Source: RBG-13-68-16 sp041494245 (GTDB lineage Bacteria > Acidobacteriota > Thermoanaerobaculia > Thermoanaerobaculales > Thermoanaerobaculaceae). Taken from it: a stretch of DNA of 64,000 nt. Shown in pieces: positions 1-7,859 of the stretch. The DNA is taken from positions 130,684-194,683 of the forward strand of contig JBGQAK010000007.1 in assembly GCA_041494245.1 (NCBI GenBank), written 5' to 3'. Under the pieces are notes generated by a model. The model saw only the letters and a program-made list of their open reading frames with translations, made no database searches and was not told the DNA's origin. Made by a program: the position numbers and the translations under genes. Within the stretch, counting starts at the first letter, position 1; every line of letters starts with the position of its first letter.

Positions 1-244
1 GCGCCTCCGATGACGGGCGGTGGCGGGTCGGGTCGCACCCAGCCTGCCGGAACAGCTTCCGCACCGCGGCCGCGGTCGGGTGCGTCGCGAGCCCCTCGAC
101 CGTGTGGCTCGCACGTGCGCGCTCGGCCACCGCGACGCGCAGCGCCGCGAGCGCATCCGCCGCACCGGGCCGGACCTCGAGGTCGGCCCAGAACAACGCC
201 CAACCGACTAGCTCGTGGCGAACGGCGGGAGCGAAGTCGGCCAT
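1..244 (-). CDS. B3/B4-domain protein, N-terminal part (runs off window)
   Basis: The reverse strand is open from an ATG at 244 to the window edge, giving 81 residues. The end of this stretch has a conserved alpha/beta flavour, with 'HPTAAAVRKLFRQAG' followed by 'CDPTRHRPSSEA'. This resembles the B3/B4 editing-like domain found in phenylalanyl-tRNA synthetase beta chains and in free-standing proteins that may clear mischarged tRNA. AGGA lies about seven bases upstream of the ATG. The gene is divergent from the phosphoesterase at 268, with only 23 bp between the start codons, so each promoter must overlap the neighbouring gene. Function is inferred from family resemblance. Confidence 0.6.
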   Translation of the reverse strand, partial: MADFAPAVRHELVGWALFWADLEVRPGAADALAALRVAVAERARASHTVEGLATHPTAAAVRKLFRQAGCDPTRHRPSSEA

Positions 245-254
245 GGCGTAATCC

Positions 255-263
255 TGCCATAAT
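255..263 (+). promoter_or_regulatory. Extended -10 element, possible leaderless start
   Basis: TGCCATAAT is an extended -10 (TGn plus CATAAT) ending four bases before the ATG at 268. No good -35 is visible. If used, the transcript would begin at or just inside the start codon, so translation of the phosphoesterase could be leaderless. No ribosome binding site is visible. Confidence 0.35.
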
Positions 264-267
264 CGGC

Positions 268-1134
268 ATGGGAAGTGTGCCACCCGTGACTCGCTGCCTG
301 TTCGCGACCGACCTGCACGGCCACGCGGACCGCTACATGAAGCTGTTCGCCGCAGCGGAGCGCGAGCGGCCGGCGGCGGTCCTCGTGGGCGGCGACCTTC
401 TCGCGCATGGCTTCGCACGGCACGAACCTGGAGACTTCTTCGGGGAGTTCCTGCGACCGTGCCTGGCGGAGCTCAAAGGGCGGCTCGGGGAGGCGTACCC
501 GCACGTGCTGGTCATTCTCGGCAACGACGACCCGCGCCGCGAAGTAGAGTCCCTCGAGCGGCTGGCCTCCGACGGTCTCCTAGAGCACGTCCACATGCGC
601 AGCGTCGAGGTCGGCGGCTGCCGCGTTTACGGCTACGCGTGCGTCCCACCCACGCCGTTCGCGCTCAAGGACTGGGAGCGCTGGGACGTCTCCCGGCATC
701 TTGAGCCGGGATGCGTATCTCCCGAGGAGGGATTTCGCTCGGTACCCGCCAAAGCGTCCGACGTCCGCTTCGGCACGATCGGGAAGGATCTCACCGCGCT
801 CGTCGGCGAAGACGGGCTGGACCGGGCCGTGATGCTCTTCCATGCGCCGCCGTACGAGACCAACCTGGATCGTGCCGCGCTCGACGGGCAGAGCGTCGAG
901 CATGTCCCGCTCGACGTCCACGTCGGCAGCATCGCGATCCGTCGCTTCATCGAGGACCATCAGCCGCTCGTCACGCTCCACGGCCATGTGCACGAGTCCG
1001 CGCGTTGCGCCGGCTCCTGGCGCGAGCGAATCGGCCGCACCTGGTGCTTCTCCGCCTCACATGACGGCCCCGAGCTCGCCCTCGTCCGCCTCGACCTCGA
1101 CGACCCCGGCTCCGCTACCCGCGAGCTGATCTAA
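268..1134 (+). CDS. Calcineurin-like metallophosphoesterase
   Basis: A 288-residue cytoplasmic phosphoesterase. The metal-binding motifs appear in the usual order: 'TDLHGH' (D-x-H, about residues 14-19), 'GGDLL', 'LGNDD', 'LFHAPP' and 'LHGHVH' near the C-terminus. These predict a di-metal phosphodiesterase or phosphatase; the substrate cannot be told. The frame is open upstream to position 10, but that stretch is low-complexity Pro/Arg/Ala and overlaps the opposite-strand B3/B4 gene. I therefore place the start at the ATG at 268, directly before the conserved first motif. Confidence 0.85.
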   Translation: MGSVPPVTRCLFATDLHGHADRYMKLFAAAERERPAAVLVGGDLLAHGFARHEPGDFFGEFLRPCLAELKGRLGEAYPHVLVILGNDDPRREVESLERLASDGLLEHVHMRSVEVGGCRVYGYACVPPTPFALKDWERWDVSRHLEPGCVSPEEGFRSVPAKASDVRFGTIGKDLTALVGEDGLDRAVMLFHAPPYETNLDRAALDGQSVEHVPLDVHVGSIAIRRFIEDHQPLVTLHGHVHESARCAGSWRERIGRTWCFSASHDGPELALVRLDLDDPGSATRELI

Positions 1135-1446
1135 TAACCGTTGTCCATGGACCGTGGTCCGGCCGTCCGTGGACGGCGCGTAGGCCGCGCCTCCCCCGGT
1201 GGGGATCGTCGCGTACGCCGCTAGGCCGCGCCGCCGCCGTTGGGCCTATCGCAAGGCGCGCGAGCCGGTCGCACCGGAGGCGTACCCGGAGCGTACGTTG
1301 ACGATGCGAACCGGCGAGCGCAACGCCCGGCGAGACGCGGCTCCGCCGCGGCGAGCGGGGGGCACGGGGGGTCGAGAGCGGCCGGTCGGGGGCCGGAGCG
1401 GCCGCGGGACCCCCCGCCCGGATAGACGGTCCGACGCCGGCGGCGC
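1135..1446. other. Intergenic region with GC-rich inverted repeats
   Basis: No gene is visible. Just after the phosphoesterase is the palindrome GTCCATGGAC and a near copy, GTCCGTGGAC. Nearer the minus-strand operon end is a 7-bp inverted repeat, GCGGCCG/CGGCCGC at 1378-1405, without a T-tract. These may end convergent transcripts, but no canonical intrinsic terminator is seen. Confidence 0.4.
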
Positions 1447-4400
1447 TCAGGAGCGGCGGATCGGCAGTTCCCATGCCGCGTCCGTAACCGCCCCTATCTT
1501 GACCGCGTAGCTCGACCGCCCGGCGATGTCTTCGTCGGTCACGATATGCACATCCAGGAGGCCACCGCTGCGGAACCCTGTGCGCAGGAAGTTCATCTCG
1601 TCCAGGCAGAGGCTCCACCCCTCGAGCCAGGTCTCCAGAGCCTGCCGTTGCTCGCTGCTGCCCCGGAAGTGCACCAGCATGTCGAGGTCGCTTCCCGGTC
1701 CCGCGGTCGCATTCTTCGCACTGCCGAAGACATACATCGCCAACACGCCGAAGCGCTCCGCGTCGGTCTGCGCGGCGAGTCTTTCCGCCATCCGCAGGCG
1801 CCAGCGCCAGTGCCCCTCGTCTGAGGGCTCGCCGGGTTGCGGCTCCCCGCTCGGTCCTTCGGGTGGCTTGCCGGGTGGCACGAGGACCCCGACCGCCCTC
1901 TCCTCGTCTGCGTTCATGAGCACCCGAAGCACCATGCCTCCGCTCACCTTGGGCACATCGATCACCCGGACGACGCTCTCCAGGTGGGCGAACTCGGGCG
2001 CCAGACTTGCCAGCTCGTTCTCCGACCCCCGGAAGAAACTCTCGGCGAACAGGACACCGGGGTCGTCGGGGTAGAGCGGCAGATAGCGAATGGACGCTTC
2101 GACCAGGTCCTGGAAGAAGTGCGTTCCGAAGGAAAGATCGGGCAGGTAGTTTCCTCGCTTGCGGGCGATCTCCGCGAGCATCGCGGTGTGGTTGATGTCG
2201 GAGTAGGTGACGCTGACCCCCAGCTTGATGTCCCCGCGGCTCCCCCACCGTCCAGGTCCTATCAGGATGAACTGCCGCTTCGGCAGCACCGCGTTGAGCC
2301 GGCTGACGGCGCGGCCCACCGCGTGCAGGTCCTCGACGCTTTCGAGCTCGTTGTAGCGTTCCGGGTCCACGTAGACGACGTGAGTGATGTCCGGCATGCG
2401 CCCGTTGGAGACGTACCGGTTGGCCGAGAACAGGATGCTCTGCTCCGGGAGGTCGTGCGGGATCACAGCAGGGACGTTTTCGCGCGCGAAGCTCTGCGGG
2501 CGGCACTGAAGCAGGTAGAAATCGCGCCCGTCGGAGGCGAACTCCATGTCCACCGGCCGGCCGAGCCTCTCCTCCAGGACGCGGAGCATGGCCCCGATCC
2601 TCCGCACCAACGGGGTGTCTGAGATCAACCCCTCGAAGGTCACCACCGGCTCCCCCTGCTCGAGGTCGAGGTACGCGCCAACTGGCTTGACGATCTGCGA
2701 GTCGTGCTTGAACGAGACGATCCGATGGACCTCCGGGTATTCGTGGCCGCACTCCGCAAGCAGCGTCTTGATGCGCAGCGTCTTGAGGCTGCGGGACTCG
2801 AGGTCCACCACGTCAATCTGCTGCGGGGAGTAGCGCACGACCTCGTCGGGCGTGACGTTCACCCGCAGTCCCGGCTGCCCGGGTGCCACCAGGATCGGGT
2901 AGTCCTCCTGAACGCGATCCACGGCGCGGGTCCCGAGTCCCGGCACCATTCTGATCAGGCCATCCTCCCGCTTGACTCGCTGCGACCACCGGAACTCGTT
3001 GCGCGACAGGGCGACGCCGGCATAGGCGGGGAAGTAGTAGTGGCACACCGGCGTGCCAACCACCTCCTGGATCATGATCCCCATCTCCTCCTGGAAGTCG
3101 AGCAGGTCGCATTGGGCGCGGTACTGGATGGGGTCGGGCCCGTGAATCGAGGCGTAGACCTCGGCGATCGCGTCCATGAGCGCGTTGAGGCGCTCGCGCT
3201 TCGTACCCTGGTTGGCCAGGAAGAGGCTCTTGTACTTCCCCGAGAAAGCCGCACCGACCCGATCCTCGAGCAGGCTCGAGGAACGCACGATGATCGGCGT
3301 TTCGTGCAGCTCGTCCAGGACCAGCGACAGGCCCTTTACCAGCTCGGGCGGGAACTCCGAGTTCTTGAAGACCTGGACGAGGTGCGGGTACTCGAGCCGC
3401 ACCTGGTCGATCTCCTTGTACTTCTGCTCGTAAACCTCCTCGAGGTTGTTGTGGCGCACGAAACCGCGCACCGCATCGGATGCGACATAGAAGGCGTGCG
3501 GCAACCGGACCTCGCCGATCTCGGGGTGGTCCGCGAGCGCCTTCCTGAGGATCTGCTCTGCCAGGAAGACACCTGCCAGCTTGCCGCCCAGCATTCCGCG
3601 GCTCCCCGGAAGGCAGATCAGGCGTTCGAGCAGCCCCAGGATGTCCTCGAGGTCGATGAATTCCTTTGCAACCTTGATGTACGAGGGTTCCCGTGAGAGG
3701 AAGCGACGGATCAGCGACACCCGGACGATGTTGAGCGTGGGCGGCGAAAGCCCCGCGCCCTCCGGGACCAGGTGCAGGTACCGCCGGATGGCGTTGGCCA
3801 CCTCCTCGGGCGACGCCTGCACGTTGGCCACCGTCTGCACCAGAAACGCCGAGCGGTCCTCATGGATCCAGCGCTCGATGCGATCGAGGATCTCGCGACC
3901 CGACAGGCACTTCTGAGCCACCGCAAAGACCTCGTCGGCGAGCTGCATGGAGTCGCCCAGGGGGACCCGTTGACTGGGCTCGTTGACCTCGCCGAGCACG
4001 CCCTCCTCGGCCCGGCGGTCCTGGCCGAACCCCTGGAGCAGCGTCTCCGCCTGCGAAATCCCGCTCCACGCGAGGTGCGTGGCCATCTTGCGGGAGATGC
4101 GCACGAAGAGGTCCTGGTCCGTGCGGCGCAGCAGGTTCAGGATGACCCTCCACTCCTCCGGTCGATTCTCGGCCAGCGACTCGCGGACGTGCCGCCACTC
4201 CTCCACGATGCCCCGAAGCTGTCTGTGAAGTACGAAGTGGCCCACGCGCTCGGCGATGGTCTGGATGAGCCTGCCCTCCTCCTTGAGGAACGGGCCCTCG
4301 TCCGCCTGCGGCATCTCCCGCGTGTAGTAGACGCTTATCCGGCCGACCTTCTTGTCCTGCACGACGATGTTGGCACCTTGCTTCCATGGCGTATCGGCAA

Positions 4401-4626
4401 ACCCCTCGCGGCCGAATTCTTGGCCCTCGTACTCGATGATGGCCACGCAGAGGTCCGGGTACTGCCAGCCGGGAGGAATGGCCGCAATGATCCCGGCGAA
4501 AACCTCCTCAAGCGGCCTGTCCGCGTCGTCGAGAAGCTCCTCGACGTCATACAGGCAGCCCAGCTCCTTCGCCCGCTCCTGGAGCGCCCAGAGCAGCCTC
4601 TCGTTGGCCTTGTCCTGGTCAGTCAT
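1447..4626 (-). CDS. GAF - PEP-synthase-type ATP-grasp - nucleotidyltransferase fusion
   Basis: 1059 residues. Residues ~10-130 resemble the GAF-like sensor domain of histidine kinases ('PPGWQYPDLCVAIIEYEG', 'DTPWKQGANI', 'AERVGHFVLHRQL'). The middle holds the PEP/pyruvate-binding ATP-grasp domain, with 'IVRSSSLLEDR' near 452 and 'LLQCRPQS' near 710. A module with 'LIGPGRWGSRGD' near 795 follows. The last ~110 residues are a minimal nucleotidyltransferase: 'FGSAKNATAGPGSDLDML' gives GS-x10-DxD, with a further Asp in 'LLDVHIV'. The phosphohistidine swivelling domain and the TIM-barrel PEP domain of true PEP synthase are absent, so the normal reaction is not expected. The start overlaps the upstream gene by 8 nt, indicating coupling. 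The GAF and nucleotidyltransferase parts suggest a regulated or signalling enzyme, which is inference. Confidence 0.75.
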   Translation of the reverse strand: MTDQDKANERLLWALQERAKELGCLYDVEELLDDADRPLEEVFAGIIAAIPPGWQYPDLCVAIIEYEGQEFGREGFADTPWKQGANIVVQDKKVGRISVYYTREMPQADEGPFLKEEGRLIQTIAERVGHFVLHRQLRGIVEEWRHVRESLAENRPEEWRVILNLLRRTDQDLFVRISRKMATHLAWSGISQAETLLQGFGQDRRAEEGVLGEVNEPSQRVPLGDSMQLADEVFAVAQKCLSGREILDRIERWIHEDRSAFLVQTVANVQASPEEVANAIRRYLHLVPEGAGLSPPTLNIVRVSLIRRFLSREPSYIKVAKEFIDLEDILGLLERLICLPGSRGMLGGKLAGVFLAEQILRKALADHPEIGEVRLPHAFYVASDAVRGFVRHNNLEEVYEQKYKEIDQVRLEYPHLVQVFKNSEFPPELVKGLSLVLDELHETPIIVRSSSLLEDRVGAAFSGKYKSLFLANQGTKRERLNALMDAIAEVYASIHGPDPIQYRAQCDLLDFQEEMGIMIQEVVGTPVCHYYFPAYAGVALSRNEFRWSQRVKREDGLIRMVPGLGTRAVDRVQEDYPILVAPGQPGLRVNVTPDEVVRYSPQQIDVVDLESRSLKTLRIKTLLAECGHEYPEVHRIVSFKHDSQIVKPVGAYLDLEQGEPVVTFEGLISDTPLVRRIGAMLRVLEERLGRPVDMEFASDGRDFYLLQCRPQSFARENVPAVIPHDLPEQSILFSANRYVSNGRMPDITHVVYVDPERYNELESVEDLHAVGRAVSRLNAVLPKRQFILIGPGRWGSRGDIKLGVSVTYSDINHTAMLAEIARKRGNYLPDLSFGTHFFQDLVEASIRYLPLYPDDPGVLFAESFFRGSENELASLAPEFAHLESVVRVIDVPKVSGGMVLRVLMNADEERAVGVLVPPGKPPEGPSGEPQPGEPSDEGHWRWRLRMAERLAAQTDAERFGVLAMYVFGSAKNATAGPGSDLDMLVHFRGSSEQRQALETWLEGWSLCLDEMNFLRTGFRSGGLLDVHIVTDEDIAGRSSYAVKIGAVTDAAWELPIRRS

Positions 4627-6349
4627 GGTGAGTGATCACCCCCCGGCCGGACCGCCCGTCCACCCTGATGGACAACGGCACGGTCAGCCTCACGTGACGC
4701 AGGTAGCGCGTCTCGGTCACAGCCTGCTGCAAGTCGAGCGAGGCCCAGCCGATGCGGCGGCTCTCCTCTGCGTCGAGCGAGAAGTAGAGAACCGAGAAGC
4801 TCGTCAGATTGTGGAAGAAGTGGGAGCCCTGCGAGAGGTCGGCGCGCAGACCTGAGGTCGAGGCCTCGATGATGGCGCGGGCGCCGCAGATCTGCGCCCA
4901 CTGCACCGGCACCCCTCCCCAATGGTCGGAGGTTCCCCACCGGCCGAACCCCAGAAGCAGGTATGGCCTCCCCTCACGCAGCAGCCCGTCGTTGATCGCC
5001 TCGAGCTCCCCGGCGATCACGGTGGTGGCGCTCACCTCGACAGCCCCCGGCTTGACGTACACGACATCCAGGACCGAGTCGTCCGAGCCGTTGCCGAGCA
5101 CGTGGCGCGACGCAGCCAGCACGCCCGGTCCCTCCATCTCGGCCTCGTCAACCGTGACCGCCTCGTCGCCAACGACCAGCGGCCGCACCTGCAGGAACCC
5201 GAGCCGAGCCGCGCCGGCCGCGTCAATGGTGAGGGCGAACTCGATCTCCACCGGTTCCCCAACCGCGTCCTGGCACGCGGAGAGCAGCTGTCGTATGGTG
5301 TCGTTGAGGGACACCTGGTTGTAGGAGAGGATCGGCGCGAAGTTGAGGAGGCGCGGCCCCTTCACACCGGCACCAGCCGTGATCCGCTGGGCCTGCGGGT
5401 CGTAGGTGGAGGCGACAAAACGCAACGTGTCATCGGCTTCGGCGTCGGCGAGGGAGCACTGCACCAGGTGCTCGGTCTCCTTGCCCGGATCGTAAGGGGC
5501 CTGGCCCATGTTGACCGCCCAGAACTCGCGCTGGGTCGCGTCCAGCAGCTCGCCGATCGAGTTGGACGGCGGCGGCGCCTTCGGGTAGGCCGGCGAGTAG
5601 TTCCAGCACGGCTCACCGTCCACGATCGTCTTGCCGAGGCCGAGCGCGAGAGACGCCACGCCCTCGTCCGGCCTGGCGTGGCCCGACGGATAGTAGTTGT
5701 ACGAACGGGCCACGCCGGAGACGGTCGGGTAGAAGCGCTCCCCGTGGCGCGCGCCGACCACCTCCTGGACGATGACCGCCATCTTCTCGTCGCCCACCGC
5801 CCCACGCACGGTTTTCAGGTAGCTCTTGGCCTCCCTGAAGTACGTCGAGGCCCAGACCAGCTTGACCGCCTCGACCAGCCGCCGGAAGCGCGAGTCCACG
5901 TCGAGCTGGTTGTTGGGCGTCATCTTGGTAGCGTAGACGCCGGCGAACGGCCGCTGCAGCGCGTCCTCCAGAAGGCTCGAGGAGCGTACAGCCAGCGGCG
6001 AATGGACCGCCGCGATCAGCGCGCGCAGGTCGCCGGCGAGCTGGCTCGGGAGATCGCCTTGCAGGAAGCGGCGGCTGATGCGGTCGTCCGGAAGGTCGGA
6101 GGCGGCGTCTTCGTGCAGGCCGTTGAGGCCCATGAACGCGTCGAAGTGCTCGGTCGTGATCACCGCGAGCTGCGGGATGGCGACCAAAACCTCGCTACCC
6201 CGGGCGAACCGCTCGGCGAGCGCGGGCAGGATGAAGGCGAGGCCCTGCGCCTTTCCGCCCAGTTCCCCGCCCCCGATCGCGGTGAACGGCGTCTCGGCAT
6301 TGAAGAAGTCCCGCTCGAACCGCGTGACCGAACCCGCCGCCGCCTTCAT
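4619..6349 (-). CDS. PEP/pyruvate-binding ATP-grasp protein (short form)
   Basis: 576 residues: the same core as its neighbours without extra sensor domains. Visible are 'GGGELGGKAQGLAF' near the N-terminus, 'VRSSSLLEDALQRPFAGVY' near 126, 'VIVQEVVG', 'LQVRPLV', and a C-terminal module with 'LGFGRWGTSDHWGG' near 471 and 'SQGSHFFHNLTSF'. It lacks the swivelling phosphohistidine and PEP-barrel domains. It probably binds ATP and phosphorylates or ligates an unknown substrate. It lies 49 bp after the GDH-like gene and overlaps the next gene by 8 nt, so the three form one transcription unit. The ATG at 6349 has only a weak GAGAT ribosome site. Confidence 0.75.
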   Translation of the reverse strand: MKAAAGSVTRFERDFFNAETPFTAIGGGELGGKAQGLAFILPALAERFARGSEVLVAIPQLAVITTEHFDAFMGLNGLHEDAASDLPDDRISRRFLQGDLPSQLAGDLRALIAAVHSPLAVRSSSLLEDALQRPFAGVYATKMTPNNQLDVDSRFRRLVEAVKLVWASTYFREAKSYLKTVRGAVGDEKMAVIVQEVVGARHGERFYPTVSGVARSYNYYPSGHARPDEGVASLALGLGKTIVDGEPCWNYSPAYPKAPPPSNSIGELLDATQREFWAVNMGQAPYDPGKETEHLVQCSLADAEADDTLRFVASTYDPQAQRITAGAGVKGPRLLNFAPILSYNQVSLNDTIRQLLSACQDAVGEPVEIEFALTIDAAGAARLGFLQVRPLVVGDEAVTVDEAEMEGPGVLAASRHVLGNGSDDSVLDVVYVKPGAVEVSATTVIAGELEAINDGLLREGRPYLLLGFGRWGTSDHWGGVPVQWAQICGARAIIEASTSGLRADLSQGSHFFHNLTSFSVLYFSLDAEESRRIGWASLDLQQAVTETRYLRHVRLTVPLSIRVDGRSGRGVITHHD

Positions 6350-6398
6350 GCGCCGATCTCGGTTTCCACTTCTGAGGTGAGTTTACGGTCCACTATCC

Positions 6399-7685
6399 TC
6401 ACAGCCACCCCCGCGCCTTGCACGCGCCCGCGACGCGCGAGACCGCAATGATGTAGGCGGCGTCCCGCATCGAGAGGCTGCGCTTGCGCGCGAGGTCGCT
6501 CACCGCGATGTACGCGGAGGTCATCTTTACATCAAGCTTGCCGAGCACCTCGTCACGCTCCCAGAAGTAATTCATGTTTGACTGCACCAGCTCGAAGTAG
6601 GAGCAGGTCACCCCACCGGCCCCGGCAAGCAGGTCCGGGATCACGCTGACCCCGCGCGCCGCCAGCGCCTGCTCGGCCTCGGGACGCGTCGGTCCGTTCG
6701 CACCCTCGGCCACGATCCGCACGCGCCGACTCACCGCACCCACGTTCTCGGCGGTGATCTGGTTCTCGAGCGCCGCAGGGACGAGCACATCCACGTCCTG
6801 CTCGACCCAGGCGTTCCCGGGTAACACCTCGTAGCCGAGGCGCGTCGCCTCCTCACGGTCGATGCTCCCGAAACCGTCGGTGATCTCGAGCAGCTCCTCG
6901 ACCCGCACTCCGTCCTCCCTGCGGACGGTGAACGGCTTGCGCTCTCTTCTCTCCAGCGCCGCGACCGCAACCACCTTCACGCCCAGGTCGGCGAACAGCT
7001 TCACGGCGTTCTGCCCGACGTTCCCGAAACCCTGCACGCTCGCGAGCGCGTTGGACGGTTTGACCCCAATCTCCTTCAGCGCCTCGCGCACGCAGATCAC
7101 CGCGCCGAAACCCTGGGCCTCCTTGCGCCCCAGCGAGCCCCCCATGCCCACAGGCTTGCCTGTGAGCGCGCCCAGGGCGTGCCTCCCGTTGATCGCTTCG
7201 TACTCGTCCAGCATCCACAACATCTGCTGCGGGCCGGCCATGATGTCCGGCTCCGGGACGTCGACGTCGGGCCCGAGATCGCGTGCGGCAAAACGCATGA
7301 AGCGGCGGCAGAGCTGCTCTAGCTCGGCCGCGCTCAGGTTGTGTGGGTCCACCGCGACACCGCCGCCGCTCCCCCCGAGGGGGATGTCCACGACGGCCGT
7401 CTTCCACGTCATCCACATGGCGAGGGCGCGGATCACGTCCAGGGTGCCGGCTGGATGGAAGCGCAGGCCGCCTTTGCCGGGGCCCCGCGCGTCGTTATGG
7501 AGCACGCGGAACCCCCTGTAGATGTGTACGCCCCCGTTGTCCATGCGGAGCGGGAGCGAGAACACGACCTCCCTCATCGGCTCCCGCAGGAATTCCCGGA
7601 TGGCGTTGTCGAGCCCGAGCTGCTCGGCCGCGCGGTCGTACTGAGACTGGGCCATCACAAAGGGGTTGAAGGGCTTTGTCGACAT
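6399..7685 (-). CDS. Glutamate/leucine dehydrogenase-family protein lacking the catalytic lysine
   Basis: 428 residues aligning along the full family length: 'GPGKGGLRFHP' (residues 68-78), 'MTWKTAVVDIPLGG' (92-105), 'DVDVPEPDIMAGPQQ', the Rossmann 'VQGFGNVGQNAV' and 'VAEGANGPT'. Active Glu/Leu/Phe/Val dehydrogenases carry the catalytic Lys in a GG-x-K-GG segment. Here the DNA reads GGSGGG (104-109), with Gly at the Lys position; Lys71 and Lys95 remain. The enzyme may be inactive as an oxidative deaminase, or act as a regulatory subunit or on another substrate. AGGAGA lies 6 bases before the ATG. A second, intact GDH is at 11020-12366. It heads the operon with the two ATP-grasp genes. Confidence 0.85.
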   Translation of the reverse strand: MSTKPFNPFVMAQSQYDRAAEQLGLDNAIREFLREPMREVVFSLPLRMDNGGVHIYRGFRVLHNDARGPGKGGLRFHPAGTLDVIRALAMWMTWKTAVVDIPLGGSGGGVAVDPHNLSAAELEQLCRRFMRFAARDLGPDVDVPEPDIMAGPQQMLWMLDEYEAINGRHALGALTGKPVGMGGSLGRKEAQGFGAVICVREALKEIGVKPSNALASVQGFGNVGQNAVKLFADLGVKVVAVAALERRERKPFTVRREDGVRVEELLEITDGFGSIDREEATRLGYEVLPGNAWVEQDVDVLVPAALENQITAENVGAVSRRVRIVAEGANGPTRPEAEQALAARGVSVIPDLLAGAGGVTCSYFELVQSNMNYFWERDEVLGKLDVKMTSAYIAVSDLARKRSLSMRDAAYIIAVSRVAGACKARGWL

Positions 7686-7719
7686 GTCGAATCTCCTGCT
7701 CCGACCGGCCTCAAAGTTT

Positions 7720-7748
7720 AGTCTGTTCTGGCCTTACGTTGATGTCAA
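7720..7748 (-). promoter_or_regulatory. Candidate promoter of the GDH-like operon
   Basis: On the minus strand a perfect TTGACA (7743-7748) is followed after 17 bp by CAGACT (7720-7725), a weak -10. It points at the ATG at 7685 and gives a short leader of about 28 nt. The rest of the 175-bp gap shows nothing recognisable. Confidence 0.4.
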
Positions 7749-7859
7749 GCAACAGCTTTTGCAGCTTGTAGAAGCGCGAGAACCGCCTGCACCGAGGTCG
7801 ATACCCGACCCGTCGCTTGAACGACCGCCCGGCATCGCCGATGTGGTGAGATGTCACAC

